Numbered from the stretch's first letter, positions 1 to 5,603 are shown. The stretch: 5,603 bases of DNA from JBBQUN01 sp038212405 (GCA_038212405.1 JBBQUN010000296.1:1-5603); one strand, 5' to 3'. Notes: generated by a model from the letters alone, not told the origin. Numbers and translations: made by a program.

Positions 1-923
1 GCCGTCGTTGGGTGCTCGTTCAGGGCATCGTTGACGACCAGGAGATGCTCGACCCGACCAGCGACAAGATGATCGAGGACGGCATGACCTACTGCGCCGA
101 GCCCGTTCGCATTGGCGGTGCGGAAACGGTCGAGCAGCACCACGACCCGATTGGCTGCTCTTGATCGGAGCGCGTTGTCGACTTCGTCGAGGAACGCTGC
201 GTGGTCGGCGTGTCGCGAACCGCCGACGGTTTCGCGAGTCATCGAGGTCGGGAGATGCTCCACGAAGAAGCCAACCGCCCGCTCATCTCCGGCAACGACG
301 AGATGGAGGTCTCGGCCGTACTCATCGACGATGGCGTCGACCACATCCTTCGCGTTGTTCTCCCACGCATTCTCGGCCGTCTGTTGAAAGCGCCGCTGTG
401 ACCAGCCCCCAGGGTGCCCGCGATGAACTCGAACGTCGTCACCCTCGACCTCGGCGGTGTCGATCGGCTTGCCGACGCCATCTCGATGGAACACGTCGGC
501 CCCGGTTCGATCGAGCAGCACGGCCAGATGTTCTTCGTCGACTTGGGCCGCAGCAAGCAACGGAAGCAGCATCGGTACCGGTTGGAGCGCGGTGGTCATG
601 CGAGTAACCGGACGGTCCATTTCCTCGTCGAGTAGCGTCTCCTGCTCGGTGGCAACGACGACCAGCGACGCGGCGTCACTGTGCTCGTGCTGTTTCAGCG
701 CTCGCTCCACCCGCTCGATCAGCGCTTCGTTGGCCCCTTGGTCGCTGAGCGCGGCAAGAGCGTTCTTGACGTGGATCTCCAGACGTTCCGGGGCTTGGGC
801 ATCAGCGCTCTTTGCCGGCAAAAAGACCGTCGCCATGGTTGGCCCACTGGCGTCATAGGTTTGCAGAATTCGGTCGAAGCGTTCGGTCTGGGTATTCGGA
901 CGGCTCGAGCTGTTCGTTGTCAT
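1..923 (-). CDS. baeRF2-type (bacterial eRF1/Vms1-like, Rv2629-related) protein, C-terminus cut off by the window
   Basis: An uninterrupted minus-strand frame runs from ATG at 923 to the window edge (307 full codons). The pattern matches the bacterial release-factor-like family 2 that includes mycobacterial Rv2629. Residues 14-36 (ERFDRIL...MATVFLPA) form the usual first helix and strand. Residues 133-145 (LAVLLDRTGADVF) resemble the family's 'vDhTGADV' strand. Residues 172-187 (GGWSQRRFQQTAENAW) sit where eRF1 and Vms1 carry the GGQ/GSQ-type loop. Residues 190-211 (NAKDVVDAIVDEY..LHLVVAG) give the following helix and strand. Known members are about 370 residues, so roughly 60 are probably missing. 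The family is related to factors that act on peptidyl-tRNA or stalled ribosomes, but the activity of this branch is not established; a ribosome-associated cytoplasmic role is inference. The Shine-Dalgarno sequence is weak (GGGG about 13 bases upstream). The first Met was kept because the conserved N-terminal helix starts just after it; Met30 would remove it. Confidence 0.78.
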   Translation of the reverse strand, partial: MTTNSSSRPNTQTERFDRILQTYDASGPTMATVFLPAKSADAQAPERLEIHVKNALAALSDQGANEALIERVERALKQHEHSDAASLVVVATEQETLLDEEMDRPVTRMTTALQPVPMLLPLLAAAQVDEEHLAVLLDRTGADVFHRDGVGKPIDTAEVEGDDVRVHRGHPGGWSQRRFQQTAENAWENNAKDVVDAIVDEYGRDLHLVVAGDERAVGFFVEHLPTSMTRETVGGSRHADHAAFLDEVDNALRSRAANRVVVLLDRFRTANANGLGAVGHAVLDHLVAGRVEHLLVVNDALNEHPTT

Positions 924-946
924 GCCCAGCGCTGTACCCCGTCCGG

Positions 947-969
947 CTGTTGCGAAACGTTCACAGCAG
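947..969. promoter_or_regulatory. Imperfect 23-base palindrome ahead of the baeRF2-type gene, possible operator
   Basis: The plus strand carries half-sites CTGTTGCGAA and TTCACAGCAG around a central ACG. Eight of the eleven symmetric positions pair, with mismatches at the fourth, seventh and innermost positions. The element ends 23 bases upstream of the ATG at 923, where a repressor site or a 5'-UTR hairpin could act. It does not match the DosR box that controls Rv2629 in M. tuberculosis. The regulatory role is inference from symmetry and position only; chance symmetry is quite possible. Confidence 0.25.
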
Positions 970-1158
970 ACGAAGCGCATGGTTCTGCATGGTCTTCGAC
1001 TTCTGTTGCACTCAGCGCGAGCGGGCCTTGCATCAACCAGTCATCGGTCTCTGCTCTGGTCTCACTCCGCTGTGTTGAGTTCTCCAGCTGTTCACCGACA
1101 CCGACAACGGCCAACCAACCAACGCCGCCAAGAGTCAGCCTTGGGTGGCAGCATCAAC

Positions 1159-1177
1159 CGATACCGCTGCGGCATCG
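1159..1177 (-). terminator. Candidate hairpin terminator after the exporter operon
   Basis: On the minus strand this reads CGATGCCGCAGCGGTATCG. As RNA it folds into an 8-bp stem (one G-U pair) with a CAG triloop. It lies 48 bases downstream of the permease stop codon, in the right place to end the lipoprotein-ATPase-permease transcript. No U-tract follows (next bases GTTGATGC), so it is not a textbook intrinsic terminator. U-poor hairpins are often proposed as terminators in GC-rich actinobacteria, but the call is weak. Confidence 0.3.
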
Positions 1178-1224
1178 AGAGCCTCGGCAGTGGCTTCGGC
1201 GACATGCGATCACCAGTCGTGACA

Positions 1225-2718
1225 TCAACGGAGCCCCGATCGCCATCGGCGGGCGAGTACTGCGCCGGCGATGGCGAGTGCCCCAAGCGTTTGCAAAGTC
1301 AGCGTAACGGCGGTCGACGTCCCGGCTGCGCTGCCACGCAATTGCACATTCCGCAATCCGGTGACCGCGGGCGTGGCGGGAACCAGGGCACCGAACGAAC
1401 GGATGGGTTCGATGATTCGGTCGAGGTCGAGAAGGAATCCGGAGAAGAACAAGGCAACCAAGAGTGCAATCATGGCTGACTGTGAAGCAAAGAGCTCGGT
1501 CCGAAACACAGACGCCAAGAGCAGCCCGAGGGCAACGGACGCAACAACCAGTCCGATGATGATGCCCATCGCTGCGGCAAGCGAACCTCGGAGCGGAACG
1601 TCGAGGACCAGTACTTGAAGGCCAACCAACAGCAGCGCAGCCACGAGTCCGACCGCGCTCAGCGCGGCGAGCTTACCGGCGAGGACCGAGCTGACGCTTG
1701 TTGGACCGACGCGGTAGCCGGCCATGATCCCCCGTCGCTCGTCTCGCACAAGGGAGAGGGCAGCGAGCGAGACGCTCAGGTGCTGGACGAGCAGCGCTGT
1801 CGCGCCCGGGGCCACGTGGTCTTCGGCCGAGACCGGGCTTCGCACGAGCGACTCGGCGTCACCGACGAACGGTCGAGCCAAGAGCTCGGCATCGAGCGAC
1901 AGGACCTGTGCGAGCTGGCGATCCAATTCGGCAACGGCGGTTCGGATCGGTTCGAGTTCGACCTGGCTCGTGTCGCCGTCCGCTTCGTTCAATCGTCGGG
2001 AAAGCTCGTCGAGCGCCGAAATGGTCGTTGCGTCTTCGGACTCGGACTGGGCGGGGACCGACGCAATCGACAATTCGAACGCCGGTCGCATGTCGTCGAG
2101 CGTTTGTTGAATCTCCAACACGGCGAGCGTTGCTGCGCGCTCGTCACCTTCGGCAATGGCCTGTTCGAACGAGGCGAACTGGGGTGTCAACTGCCCACTC
2201 ACTTGGCTGACGTCCGACGCTTCGTTCAGGAGCGAGTCGAGCGTTGCGGTGACCACACTGGCATTGAGCTCTCGAACGGCAACTTCGGCCGCGAAGTCGA
2301 TGCCGATGCGTTCGATCGGATCGATCGAGTTGTGGATGAAGGCGATCTCGGACCGCTCCCCGGCCAGGACCGCTTGTTCGACGCGTGGCGGGAGCACCAC
2401 GATGAGATCGACTCGTCCAGCCGATAAGTCTTCGCCGGCAGCGGCCAGATCCGTGGTGTAGGCAACGGGAACCACATACTGGTCGATCGCCGCAGCGTAA
2501 CGATCGATTGCGGCTTCGTACGGCGTGCTGCTGGGGCCAACGAACACCGTCTTGAGCGCCAGTTCCTCGTTGCGGTAGCCGATCCCGAACATGGCGAGGA
2601 CGACAAACGGTCCCAGGACGACGAGCAGGAGGACGCCCGGTTGGCGCCGCAACTCGGTGAGTTCCTTCCTGGCGATGACGCTCGACTCGTTGAACGCCCG
2701 GCGAACAGTGCTACTCAC
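1225..2718 (-). CDS. ABC-2 type transporter permease with a large extracytoplasmic domain
   Basis: This is the 497-residue membrane half of an ABC exporter. Residues 10-27 form an N-terminal cytoplasmic helix (SSVIARKELTELRRQPGV) typical of ABC-2 permeases. The first membrane segment is about residues 28-48. About 255 mostly polar residues follow, probably outside the membrane, with a helical and acidic stretch from about 165 to 280. Five hydrophobic segments come next, at about 305-325, 345-372, 378-402, 412-432 and 468-490. Between the second and third, residues 323-350 (LVRDERRGIM..YRVGPTSVSSVLAGKL) carry the conserved E-R-x-x-G motif and cytoplasmic coupling region of the family. The start is GTG at 2718, preceded by GGAGG (2726-2730) with 7-base spacing, and it overlaps the ATPase stop by four bases (GTGA). 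With six predicted segments and no second permease nearby, it probably works as a homodimer with the adjacent ATPase. The substrate cannot be told from the sequence. Confidence 0.88.
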   Translation of the reverse strand: MSSTVRRAFNESSVIARKELTELRRQPGVLLLVVLGPFVVLAMFGIGYRNEELALKTVFVGPSSTPYEAAIDRYAAAIDQYVVPVAYTTDLAAAGEDLSAGRVDLIVVLPPRVEQAVLAGERSEIAFIHNSIDPIERIGIDFAAEVAVRELNASVVTATLDSLLNEASDVSQVSGQLTPQFASFEQAIAEGDERAATLAVLEIQQTLDDMRPAFELSIASVPAQSESEDATTISALDELSRRLNEADGDTSQVELEPIRTAVAELDRQLAQVLSLDAELLARPFVGDAESLVRSPVSAEDHVAPGATALLVQHLSVSLAALSLVRDERRGIMAGYRVGPTSVSSVLAGKLAALSAVGLVAALLLVGLQVLVLDVPLRGSLAAAMGIIIGLVVASVALGLLLASVFRTELFASQSAMIALLVALFFSGFLLDLDRIIEPIRSFGALVPATPAVTGLRNVQLRGSAAGTSTAVTLTLQTLGALAIAGAVLARRWRSGLR

Positions 2719-3629
2719 TCGCGGGCCTCCACGATGGCGCGGAAGACATCATCGAGACCGGGCGCAACCGTGTCGATACTGCTGATGCTCACCCCGATGT
2801 TGCGAAGTGTTCTCGAGGCGTCGGCAGCAGCACTTGCGGCGTCAGCCGCGCCAAGGACGATGTCACAGCCGCTGGCCCACGCCTCCCCCTCGAAACGGAC
2901 CGCCAGCGCGGCGAGGCTGCGGTCGAGTTCGAAATAGGGGACACCGATCACTACCTGTTCGGCGAGCCCGGACGAGACGGCTAGTTGTGCAGGCTTGGCA
3001 TCAGCGATGACGATTCCTTCGCGCAAGATGATTACGCGATCACAGCGGGCGGCCTCTTCGATGTGTTGGGTCGTGACGACCATGGCGCTGCCATGGCTTC
3101 GGCGCGTACGGAACCACCGCCAGATCCGTTCCCTGAGAATCGGATCGAGACCGGCAGTTGGTTCGTCGCAAAAGACCAGCTCCGGATCGGTGATGAGGGC
3201 TGCGGCAAGTCCAGTACGGCGACGCATTCCGCCCGACGCGGCCGAGATCCTTGTATTTGCGCTCTCGCTGAGACCAACTCGGTCGAGCGCCGAGGTGATG
3301 CCATCGGTCCGAAGCCCATAGAGGCGGGCGCTGAAGCTGACCTGCTGCTCGATCGTCATCTCCTCGACCAGGGCCGGGGTCTGAGCCAGCAGCGAAATTC
3401 GCTGGCGATCCTGGCGCCTGAGTTTCGAGACGGGTCGATCGAAGAGACGGACCGTTCCCCGGTCGGGCCGGTCCAAGCCGCAGCAGAGCCGGATGGCCGT
3501 TGTCTTCCCGCCGCCGCTGGGACCGATGAGGCCAACGATGGAACTTGGCTCGACCTCGAGGCTGAAATCTTCAAGCGCCACATGCTCCCCGAATACTCGG
3601 CGGAGATTCTCTGCCCGCAGAACGCTCAT
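2715..3629 (-). CDS. ABC transporter ATP-binding protein (DrrA/NatA-like exporter ATPase)
   Basis: This 304-residue cytoplasmic nucleotide-binding subunit powers the neighbouring permease. Motifs are in the expected order: Walker A GPSGGGKTT (36-44), Q-loop Gln83 in LAQTP, an ABC signature of the form ASGGM (131-135) instead of LSGGQ, Walker B LVFCDEPTAGLD (151-162) with catalytic Glu156, and the switch His189 in TTQH. All catalytic residues are present, so it should be active. After the ATPase domain (to about 215) comes an ~85-residue C-terminal region ending in GLDDVFRAIVEARE. This is the tail typical of DrrA/NatA-type exporters, and the length fits that group. The frame stays open upstream to 3791, but that extension is Arg/Ser-rich, overlaps the lipoprotein gene and has no homology features. 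ATG at 3629 was chosen because MSVLRAENLRRVFG is a standard N-terminus and forms an ATGA overlap with the upstream stop. Its Shine-Dalgarno sequence is weak, suggesting translational coupling. Confidence 0.93.
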   Translation of the reverse strand: MSVLRAENLRRVFGEHVALEDFSLEVEPSSIVGLIGPSGGGKTTAIRLCCGLDRPDRGTVRLFDRPVSKLRRQDRQRISLLAQTPALVEEMTIEQQVSFSARLYGLRTDGITSALDRVGLSESANTRISAASGGMRRRTGLAAALITDPELVFCDEPTAGLDPILRERIWRWFRTRRSHGSAMVVTTQHIEEAARCDRVIILREGIVIADAKPAQLAVSSGLAEQVVIGVPYFELDRSLAALAVRFEGEAWASGCDIVLGAADAASAAADASRTLRNIGVSISSIDTVAPGLDDVFRAIVEARE

Positions 3630-4177
3630 CCGGCCGGATCTCGTCGCTCGACGATCCCGTCGACCACGATGATCGTGAGACCGACCTGTTCTTCGATGGC
3701 CTGAATCGGTAGACCGGCAAAAGTCGGGTCGGTGCCGCCGGTTCGAGTTCGATGAGCATCGCCATCGAGGTCGAACAGGAATCCCTCCCATTCGTCCTCG
3801 AAAGTGAGCTGCGATCGCAAATCGATGTCATCGCTGGGAGCAAGAAGAACGATCAGGTCAGCGATCGAACCGGTGCTGATCAAGTCGGCGAGCCGATCGG
3901 CGTCGAGGCTCAACACGGCGTCGTCGCTCGGAATCACCGCAGCGGCAACCTGGCTCTCGCCGACATCGGCCACGGTCTCACCCAGCGTGGCACCTGCGAC
4001 TGAGGCGAGGGATCGAACCCCGGCCTGAGCGCTCACGAACGATGCCTCGTCAGATGCCAAACCGGCACTGTTCGAGGTGGGCTCACCACCGAAACAGGAT
4101 GACATGAAAAATGACATGAAAAATACCGCGCCGACGAGGAATGCCGGAATGGCCCGCCGCTCGTGGTCTGCGAACAT
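3626..4177 (-). CDS. Small predicted lipoprotein of unknown function, first gene of the exporter operon
   Basis: The product has 183 residues. The N-terminus MFADHERRAIPAFLVGAVFF is a basic n-region plus hydrophobic core, followed by MSFFMSSC. Cys28 sits in a lipobox-like context (Met-Ser-Ser-Cys), so the protein is probably lipid-anchored on the outer face of the membrane. After the cysteine is a Gly/Ser/Ala-rich linker, an Ala/Val-rich segment, and a C-terminal portion with FLFDLDGDAHRTRT (about 138-151) and QVGLTIIVVDGIVERR near the end. I recognise no named domain. ATG at 4177 has a good Shine-Dalgarno sequence (AGAGG, 4185-4189, 7-base spacing). An in-frame ATG at 4207 would add ten residues, but it has poorer spacing and pushes the signal peptide inward. 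The stop overlaps the ATPase start by four bases (ATGA). The coupling suggests an accessory, sensor or substrate-handling role for the exporter; this is inference. Confidence 0.72.
   Translation of the reverse strand: MFADHERRAIPAFLVGAVFFMSFFMSSCFGGEPTSNSAGLASDEASFVSAQAGVRSLASVAGATLGETVADVGESQVAAAVIPSDDAVLSLDADRLADLISTGSIADLIVLLAPSDDIDLRSQLTFEDEWEGFLFDLDGDAHRTRTGGTDPTFAGLPIQAIEEQVGLTIIVVDGIVERRDPAG
4099..4124 (-). repeat. Exact 12-base tandem duplication in the lipoprotein signal peptide
   Basis: The plus strand reads GACATGAAAAAT at 4101-4112 and again at 4113-4124. The period-12 tract extends two bases further left, giving 26 bases in all. Read on the minus strand within the lipoprotein gene, it encodes FFMS twice, directly before the lipobox Ser-Cys. 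Because the unit is 12 bases, the duplication keeps the frame and lengthens the hydrophobic core by four residues. The tract is AT-rich compared with its surroundings. Confidence 0.95.
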
Positions 4178-4294
4178 GCTGTGGCCTCTGATCACGCTAT
4201 CGCTCATGCCCGTCGCCGCCGGTTCACAAACGCCCAGTCGGATGGCGAGGCGAAGAGTGGGTTTCGATCATGTTCTTCGGGGAATGGCAGAGCG
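4178..4294. promoter_or_regulatory. Divergent intergenic region between the exporter operon and the plus-strand cluster
   Basis: This 117-base spacer separates the lipoprotein start (minus, 4177) from the plus-strand start at 4295. It should hold promoters for both transcripts and could let one regulator control both. I could not identify a convincing -35/-10 pair on either strand. It contains the lipoprotein Shine-Dalgarno sequence (complement of CCTCT at 4185-4189) and GGGGA at 4279-4283 for the plus gene. No strong palindrome was seen. Confidence 0.45.
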
Positions 4295-4687
4295 ATGAAC
4301 CAGTCGACGTCGTTCTTTCCATACCACTTCGACCGGCGAACGCAGCCGCTGCTCAGGCTGATTGGCGTTCGAGCGGACCGTGATGGGGTTCGCCTCGACG
4401 GCGAGCAGCTGCTGGCGTCATTCGGAGTCCTGAATATGGGCACGCCCATAGCCAACGTCGCCGAAGCGTCGGTCACCGGGCCCTACTCGGCGCTGAAAGC
4501 AATTGGGCCGCGTCTCTCCATGGCCGACCACGGTCTCACGTTCGGAACGACTGGCCGTCGTGGGGTTTGCCTGCGCTTTGATCAGCCGATCAGCCGGGTT
4601 GTTGGACCGTGGGATCACCCCGGTCTCACGCTCACCGTCGCCGATCCTGAGCGGCTGGTTGCTGCATTGGCAGAGCGATCGCTATGA
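4295..4687 (+). CDS. Conserved actinobacterial protein of unknown function (TGPY..KAIGPRLS family)
   Basis: The 130-residue product is predicted soluble, with no signal peptide or clear membrane segment. It matches a small protein I recognise from mycobacteria and related actinobacteria, always annotated as hypothetical. Features are a first half of short strands (FFPYHFDRR, GVRLDGEQLLASFG), residues 50-58 (TPIANVAEA), the hallmark TGPYSALKAIGPRLS (61-75), then LTFGTTGRRGVCLRF (81-95) and HPGLTLTVADPERLVAAL (108-125). The alternating strands with a closing helix suggest a PH-like or small beta-barrel fold, but that is inference. ATG at 4295 is preceded by GGGGA (4279-4283), spaced 11 bases away. 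The frame is open further upstream to 4163, but that part lies in the divergent spacer and the opposing lipoprotein gene and does not look conserved. It is the first gene of the plus-strand cluster; the next starts 31 bases after its stop. Confidence 0.8.
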   Translation: MNQSTSFFPYHFDRRTQPLLRLIGVRADRDGVRLDGEQLLASFGVLNMGTPIANVAEASVTGPYSALKAIGPRLSMADHGLTFGTTGRRGVCLRFDQPISRVVGPWDHPGLTLTVADPERLVAALAERSL

Positions 4688-4718
4688 CGAACTTCCCTGG
4701 CATCGGCGAGGAGGCGGC

Positions 4719-5384
4719 GTGACCGGGTTGCGTCGGGCCTTGGGTCCCGCTCGATCGCTGGCGAAGCGCGTCGTGGCTGGAGAATTCTGGTTGGAGACGG
4801 TTTGGGAACGAGATGGAATGGGGCCAGTGGTCCAGATGAGGAGTCGCGATCCTGAGATCCAGCACCCGCGCAACGGCGCCGGACCACTCAATCACCGTCG
4901 CTACCGGGTGCACATCGCTGACGCCGGCCTGTCCGCCGAATCGTTGGCACAGACATTCCGAATGAACCCCGACCGCTTCAGCCCGCACTCGTTCGCCACT
5001 TTCGACCTCGATCCAAGTGCAAGCGGTCTACAGGTGGGCGACCATGCGACGGTCCGGCTGCCGGGTCCATGGGACGGTCCGGTCACCGTGGTGGAAAGCG
5101 AGCCGACGTCGTGCCGACTCGAAACGCGAGACGGACACATGGAAGCCGGGTGGATCGAGTTCTCCACTCGCGAAGAAGGCGACGAACTCGTCTTCGAGAT
5201 CGAGTCGCTCGCCCGCTCCGGTGACGCAGTATTCGATGCGCTCTACCACCCCGGGCACGTGGCCAAGATCGTCCAGTCCGAGATGTGGGTTCGCGTGCTC
5301 GAAGCCGCCGTTGTCGTTAGTGGTGGTCGGCTGGTCGGCAGGCCGTTGATCGACAGCACTATCTATCGAGGAGCCAACGGATGA
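4719..5384 (+). CDS. DUF1990 / UPF0548-like protein
   Basis: The 221-residue product is predicted cytoplasmic. Residues 1-65 hold a basic N-terminal helix, an aromatic/acidic segment (EFWLETVWERDG) and NHRRYRVHI, which begins the conserved body. Residues 115-122 (PGPWDGPV), 139-148 (GHMEAGWIEF), 158-163 (VFEIES) and the closing helix 178-202 (PGHVAKIVQSEMWVRVLEAAVVVSG) match the pattern of the DUF1990/UPF0548 family. That family has a GH..AGE..F strand, an EI.S strand and a final K..Q...R...EAV helix. Its biochemical function is unknown. GTG at 4719 is preceded by a strong Shine-Dalgarno sequence (GAGGAGG, 4708-4714, 4-base spacing). The frame is open back to 4503, but that part overlaps the previous gene in another phase and lacks conservation. 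It sits between two other small soluble proteins and probably shares their transcript. Confidence 0.75.
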   Translation: MTGLRRALGPARSLAKRVVAGEFWLETVWERDGMGPVVQMRSRDPEIQHPRNGAGPLNHRRYRVHIADAGLSAESLAQTFRMNPDRFSPHSFATFDLDPSASGLQVGDHATVRLPGPWDGPVTVVESEPTSCRLETRDGHMEAGWIEFSTREEGDELVFEIESLARSGDAVFDALYHPGHVAKIVQSEMWVRVLEAAVVVSGGRLVGRPLIDSTIYRGANG

Positions 5385-5412
5385 GAGCAACAAGACGGGG
5401 AATAGCAAGACC

Positions 5413-5603
5413 GTGACGGTGTCGTTCGATCTCGAGACTCGAATCGCTGCGTCGCCAGAGAGCGTGTTCAATGCCTCGCTCGACATCGACGCCCATTTGG
5501 CGTCGATGGAACACTCGGGCGAAGAGGCCGTCGGCGGCGTGACCACCGGGCTCATCGGTCTGGGTGAGACGGTCACGTGGAGGGCGAAGCACTTCGGCAT
5601 CAC
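5413..5603 (+). CDS. SRPBCC-family (polyketide cyclase/START-like) protein, N-terminal part only
   Basis: The frame is open from GTG at 5413 to the window end (63 full codons). The start, TVSFDLETRIAASPESVFNASLDIDAHL, is the classic opening of the SRPBCC fold. A first beta-strand ends in R-I-A-A, followed by the P-E-x-V-F helix-cap motif and helix alpha-1 leading to a D-x-D-x-H turn. Residues 46-58 (GLIGLGETVTWRA) are the next strands, where related proteins carry 'GLIGLGEEVTWRARHFG'. Members fold around a deep hydrophobic pocket and bind lipids, polyketides or other hydrophobic ligands; some have cyclase or hydrolase activity. The ligand here is unknown. GGGGAA at 5397-5402 lies 10 bases upstream of the chosen GTG; a second GTG two codons on (5419) is possible. 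The gene begins 28 bases after the DUF1990-like gene and is probably co-transcribed. Confidence 0.8.
   Translation, partial: MTVSFDLETRIAASPESVFNASLDIDAHLASMEHSGEEAVGGVTTGLIGLGETVTWRAKHFGI

Larger units (their letters stand above)
924..1224. other. Intergenic region between the permease and the baeRF2-type gene
   Basis: About 300 bases lie between the permease stop (1225) and the baeRF2 start (923), both on the minus strand. I find no convincing gene here. The open frames present lack the strong third-position GC bias of the flanking genes and resemble no family I know. Two structured elements are visible: a compact inverted repeat at 1159-1177 and an imperfect palindrome at 947-969. The stretch probably holds the end of the exporter transcript and the promoter of the baeRF2-type gene, but I could not pick out a clear -35/-10 pair. 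Confidence 0.5.

Noticed and set aside
920..1114. Minus-strand open frame of 64 codons whose stop overlaps the baeRF2 start (ATGA)
   Set aside because: It would need a TTG start with no good Shine-Dalgarno sequence, its third codon positions are not GC-biased like real genes here, and the sequence resembles no family. The overlap is probably chance.
1615..2427. Long plus-strand open frame (270 codons) opposite the permease
   Set aside because: It is antisense to a clear ABC-2 permease and is rich in Arg, Gly and Glu, as expected from the complement of GC-rich coding DNA.
2985..3704. Long plus-strand open frame (239 codons) opposite the ATPase
   Set aside because: It lies antisense to a gene with every ABC ATPase motif in order, and its own sequence has no recognisable domain.
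3726..3770. DLDGD in the lipoprotein as an EF-hand or dockerin calcium loop
   Set aside because: The loop lacks the further acidic ligand positions and flanking helices, and there is only one copy, so calcium binding is not supported.
3630..3791. N-terminal extension of the ATPase from an upstream start
   Set aside because: The 54 extra residues are Arg/Ser-rich, overlap the lipoprotein gene in another frame, and precede a standard ABC ATPase N-terminus that has its own ATGA-coupled start.
4194..4199. TAGCGT on the minus strand as a -10 box for the lipoprotein operon
   Set aside because: Transcription would begin inside the Shine-Dalgarno sequence of the preferred start, and no -35 element lies at suitable spacing.
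4204..4476. Minus-strand frame of 90 codons ending in an ATGA overlap with the ATG at 4207
   Set aside because: It is opposite the conserved TGPY..KAIGPRLS gene and has Ser/Arg/Pro-rich shadow composition. The lipoprotein also has a better start at 4177.
4503..4718. Upstream extension of the DUF1990-like gene
   Set aside because: It overlaps the previous gene in a different frame. A strong GAGGAGG site four bases before GTG 4719 marks the real start.
5028..5603. Minus-strand frame of 191 codons at the right edge
   Set aside because: It overlaps the DUF1990-like and SRPBCC genes on the opposite strand, both of which carry family motifs. It has no recognisable domain.

Overview
The window is GC-rich, with G/C-ending codons, frequent GTG starts and tightly packed genes. 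The protein families point to an actinobacterium: a relative of mycobacterial Rv2629, a small conserved actinobacterial protein with a TGPY..KAIGPRLS core, a UPF0548/DUF1990-like protein, and a DrrA-type ABC exporter. The CGATCG-rich style would fit Acidimicrobiia, but that placement is only an impression. No rRNA, tRNA, CRISPR array, transposase or phage gene was seen.

The left two thirds read on the minus strand. At the left edge (923 down to 1) is a long open frame for a baeRF2-type (bacterial eRF1/Vms1-like) protein, cut off by the window before its C-terminus. About 300 bases without a convincing gene (924-1224) separate it from a three-gene operon transcribed 4177 to 1225. That operon encodes a small unrecognised lipoprotein, an ABC ATPase and an ABC-2 permease with a large ectodomain. 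Each junction is a 4-base stop/start overlap, so the three products are probably made together as an exporter with an accessory envelope lipoprotein. The ~300-base gap holds a compact hairpin downstream of the permease (possible terminator) and an imperfect palindrome just ahead of the baeRF2 start (possible operator).

A divergent spacer of about 117 bases (4178-4294) leads to a plus-strand cluster. Its genes are a conserved actinobacterial protein of unknown function (4295-4687), a DUF1990/UPF0548-like protein (4719-5384) and the start of an SRPBCC-family protein (5413 to the window end). They are 31 and 28 bases apart and look like one transcript. Their shared job is unknown; the SRPBCC member suggests binding or handling of a hydrophobic small molecule.

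Nothing here looks like a defence system or mobile island. The points most worth a second look are the GGW-SQ loop in the release-factor-like protein, the exact in-frame 12-base duplication in the lipoprotein signal peptide, the uncharacterised lipoprotein tied to the exporter, and the three-gene plus-strand cluster.
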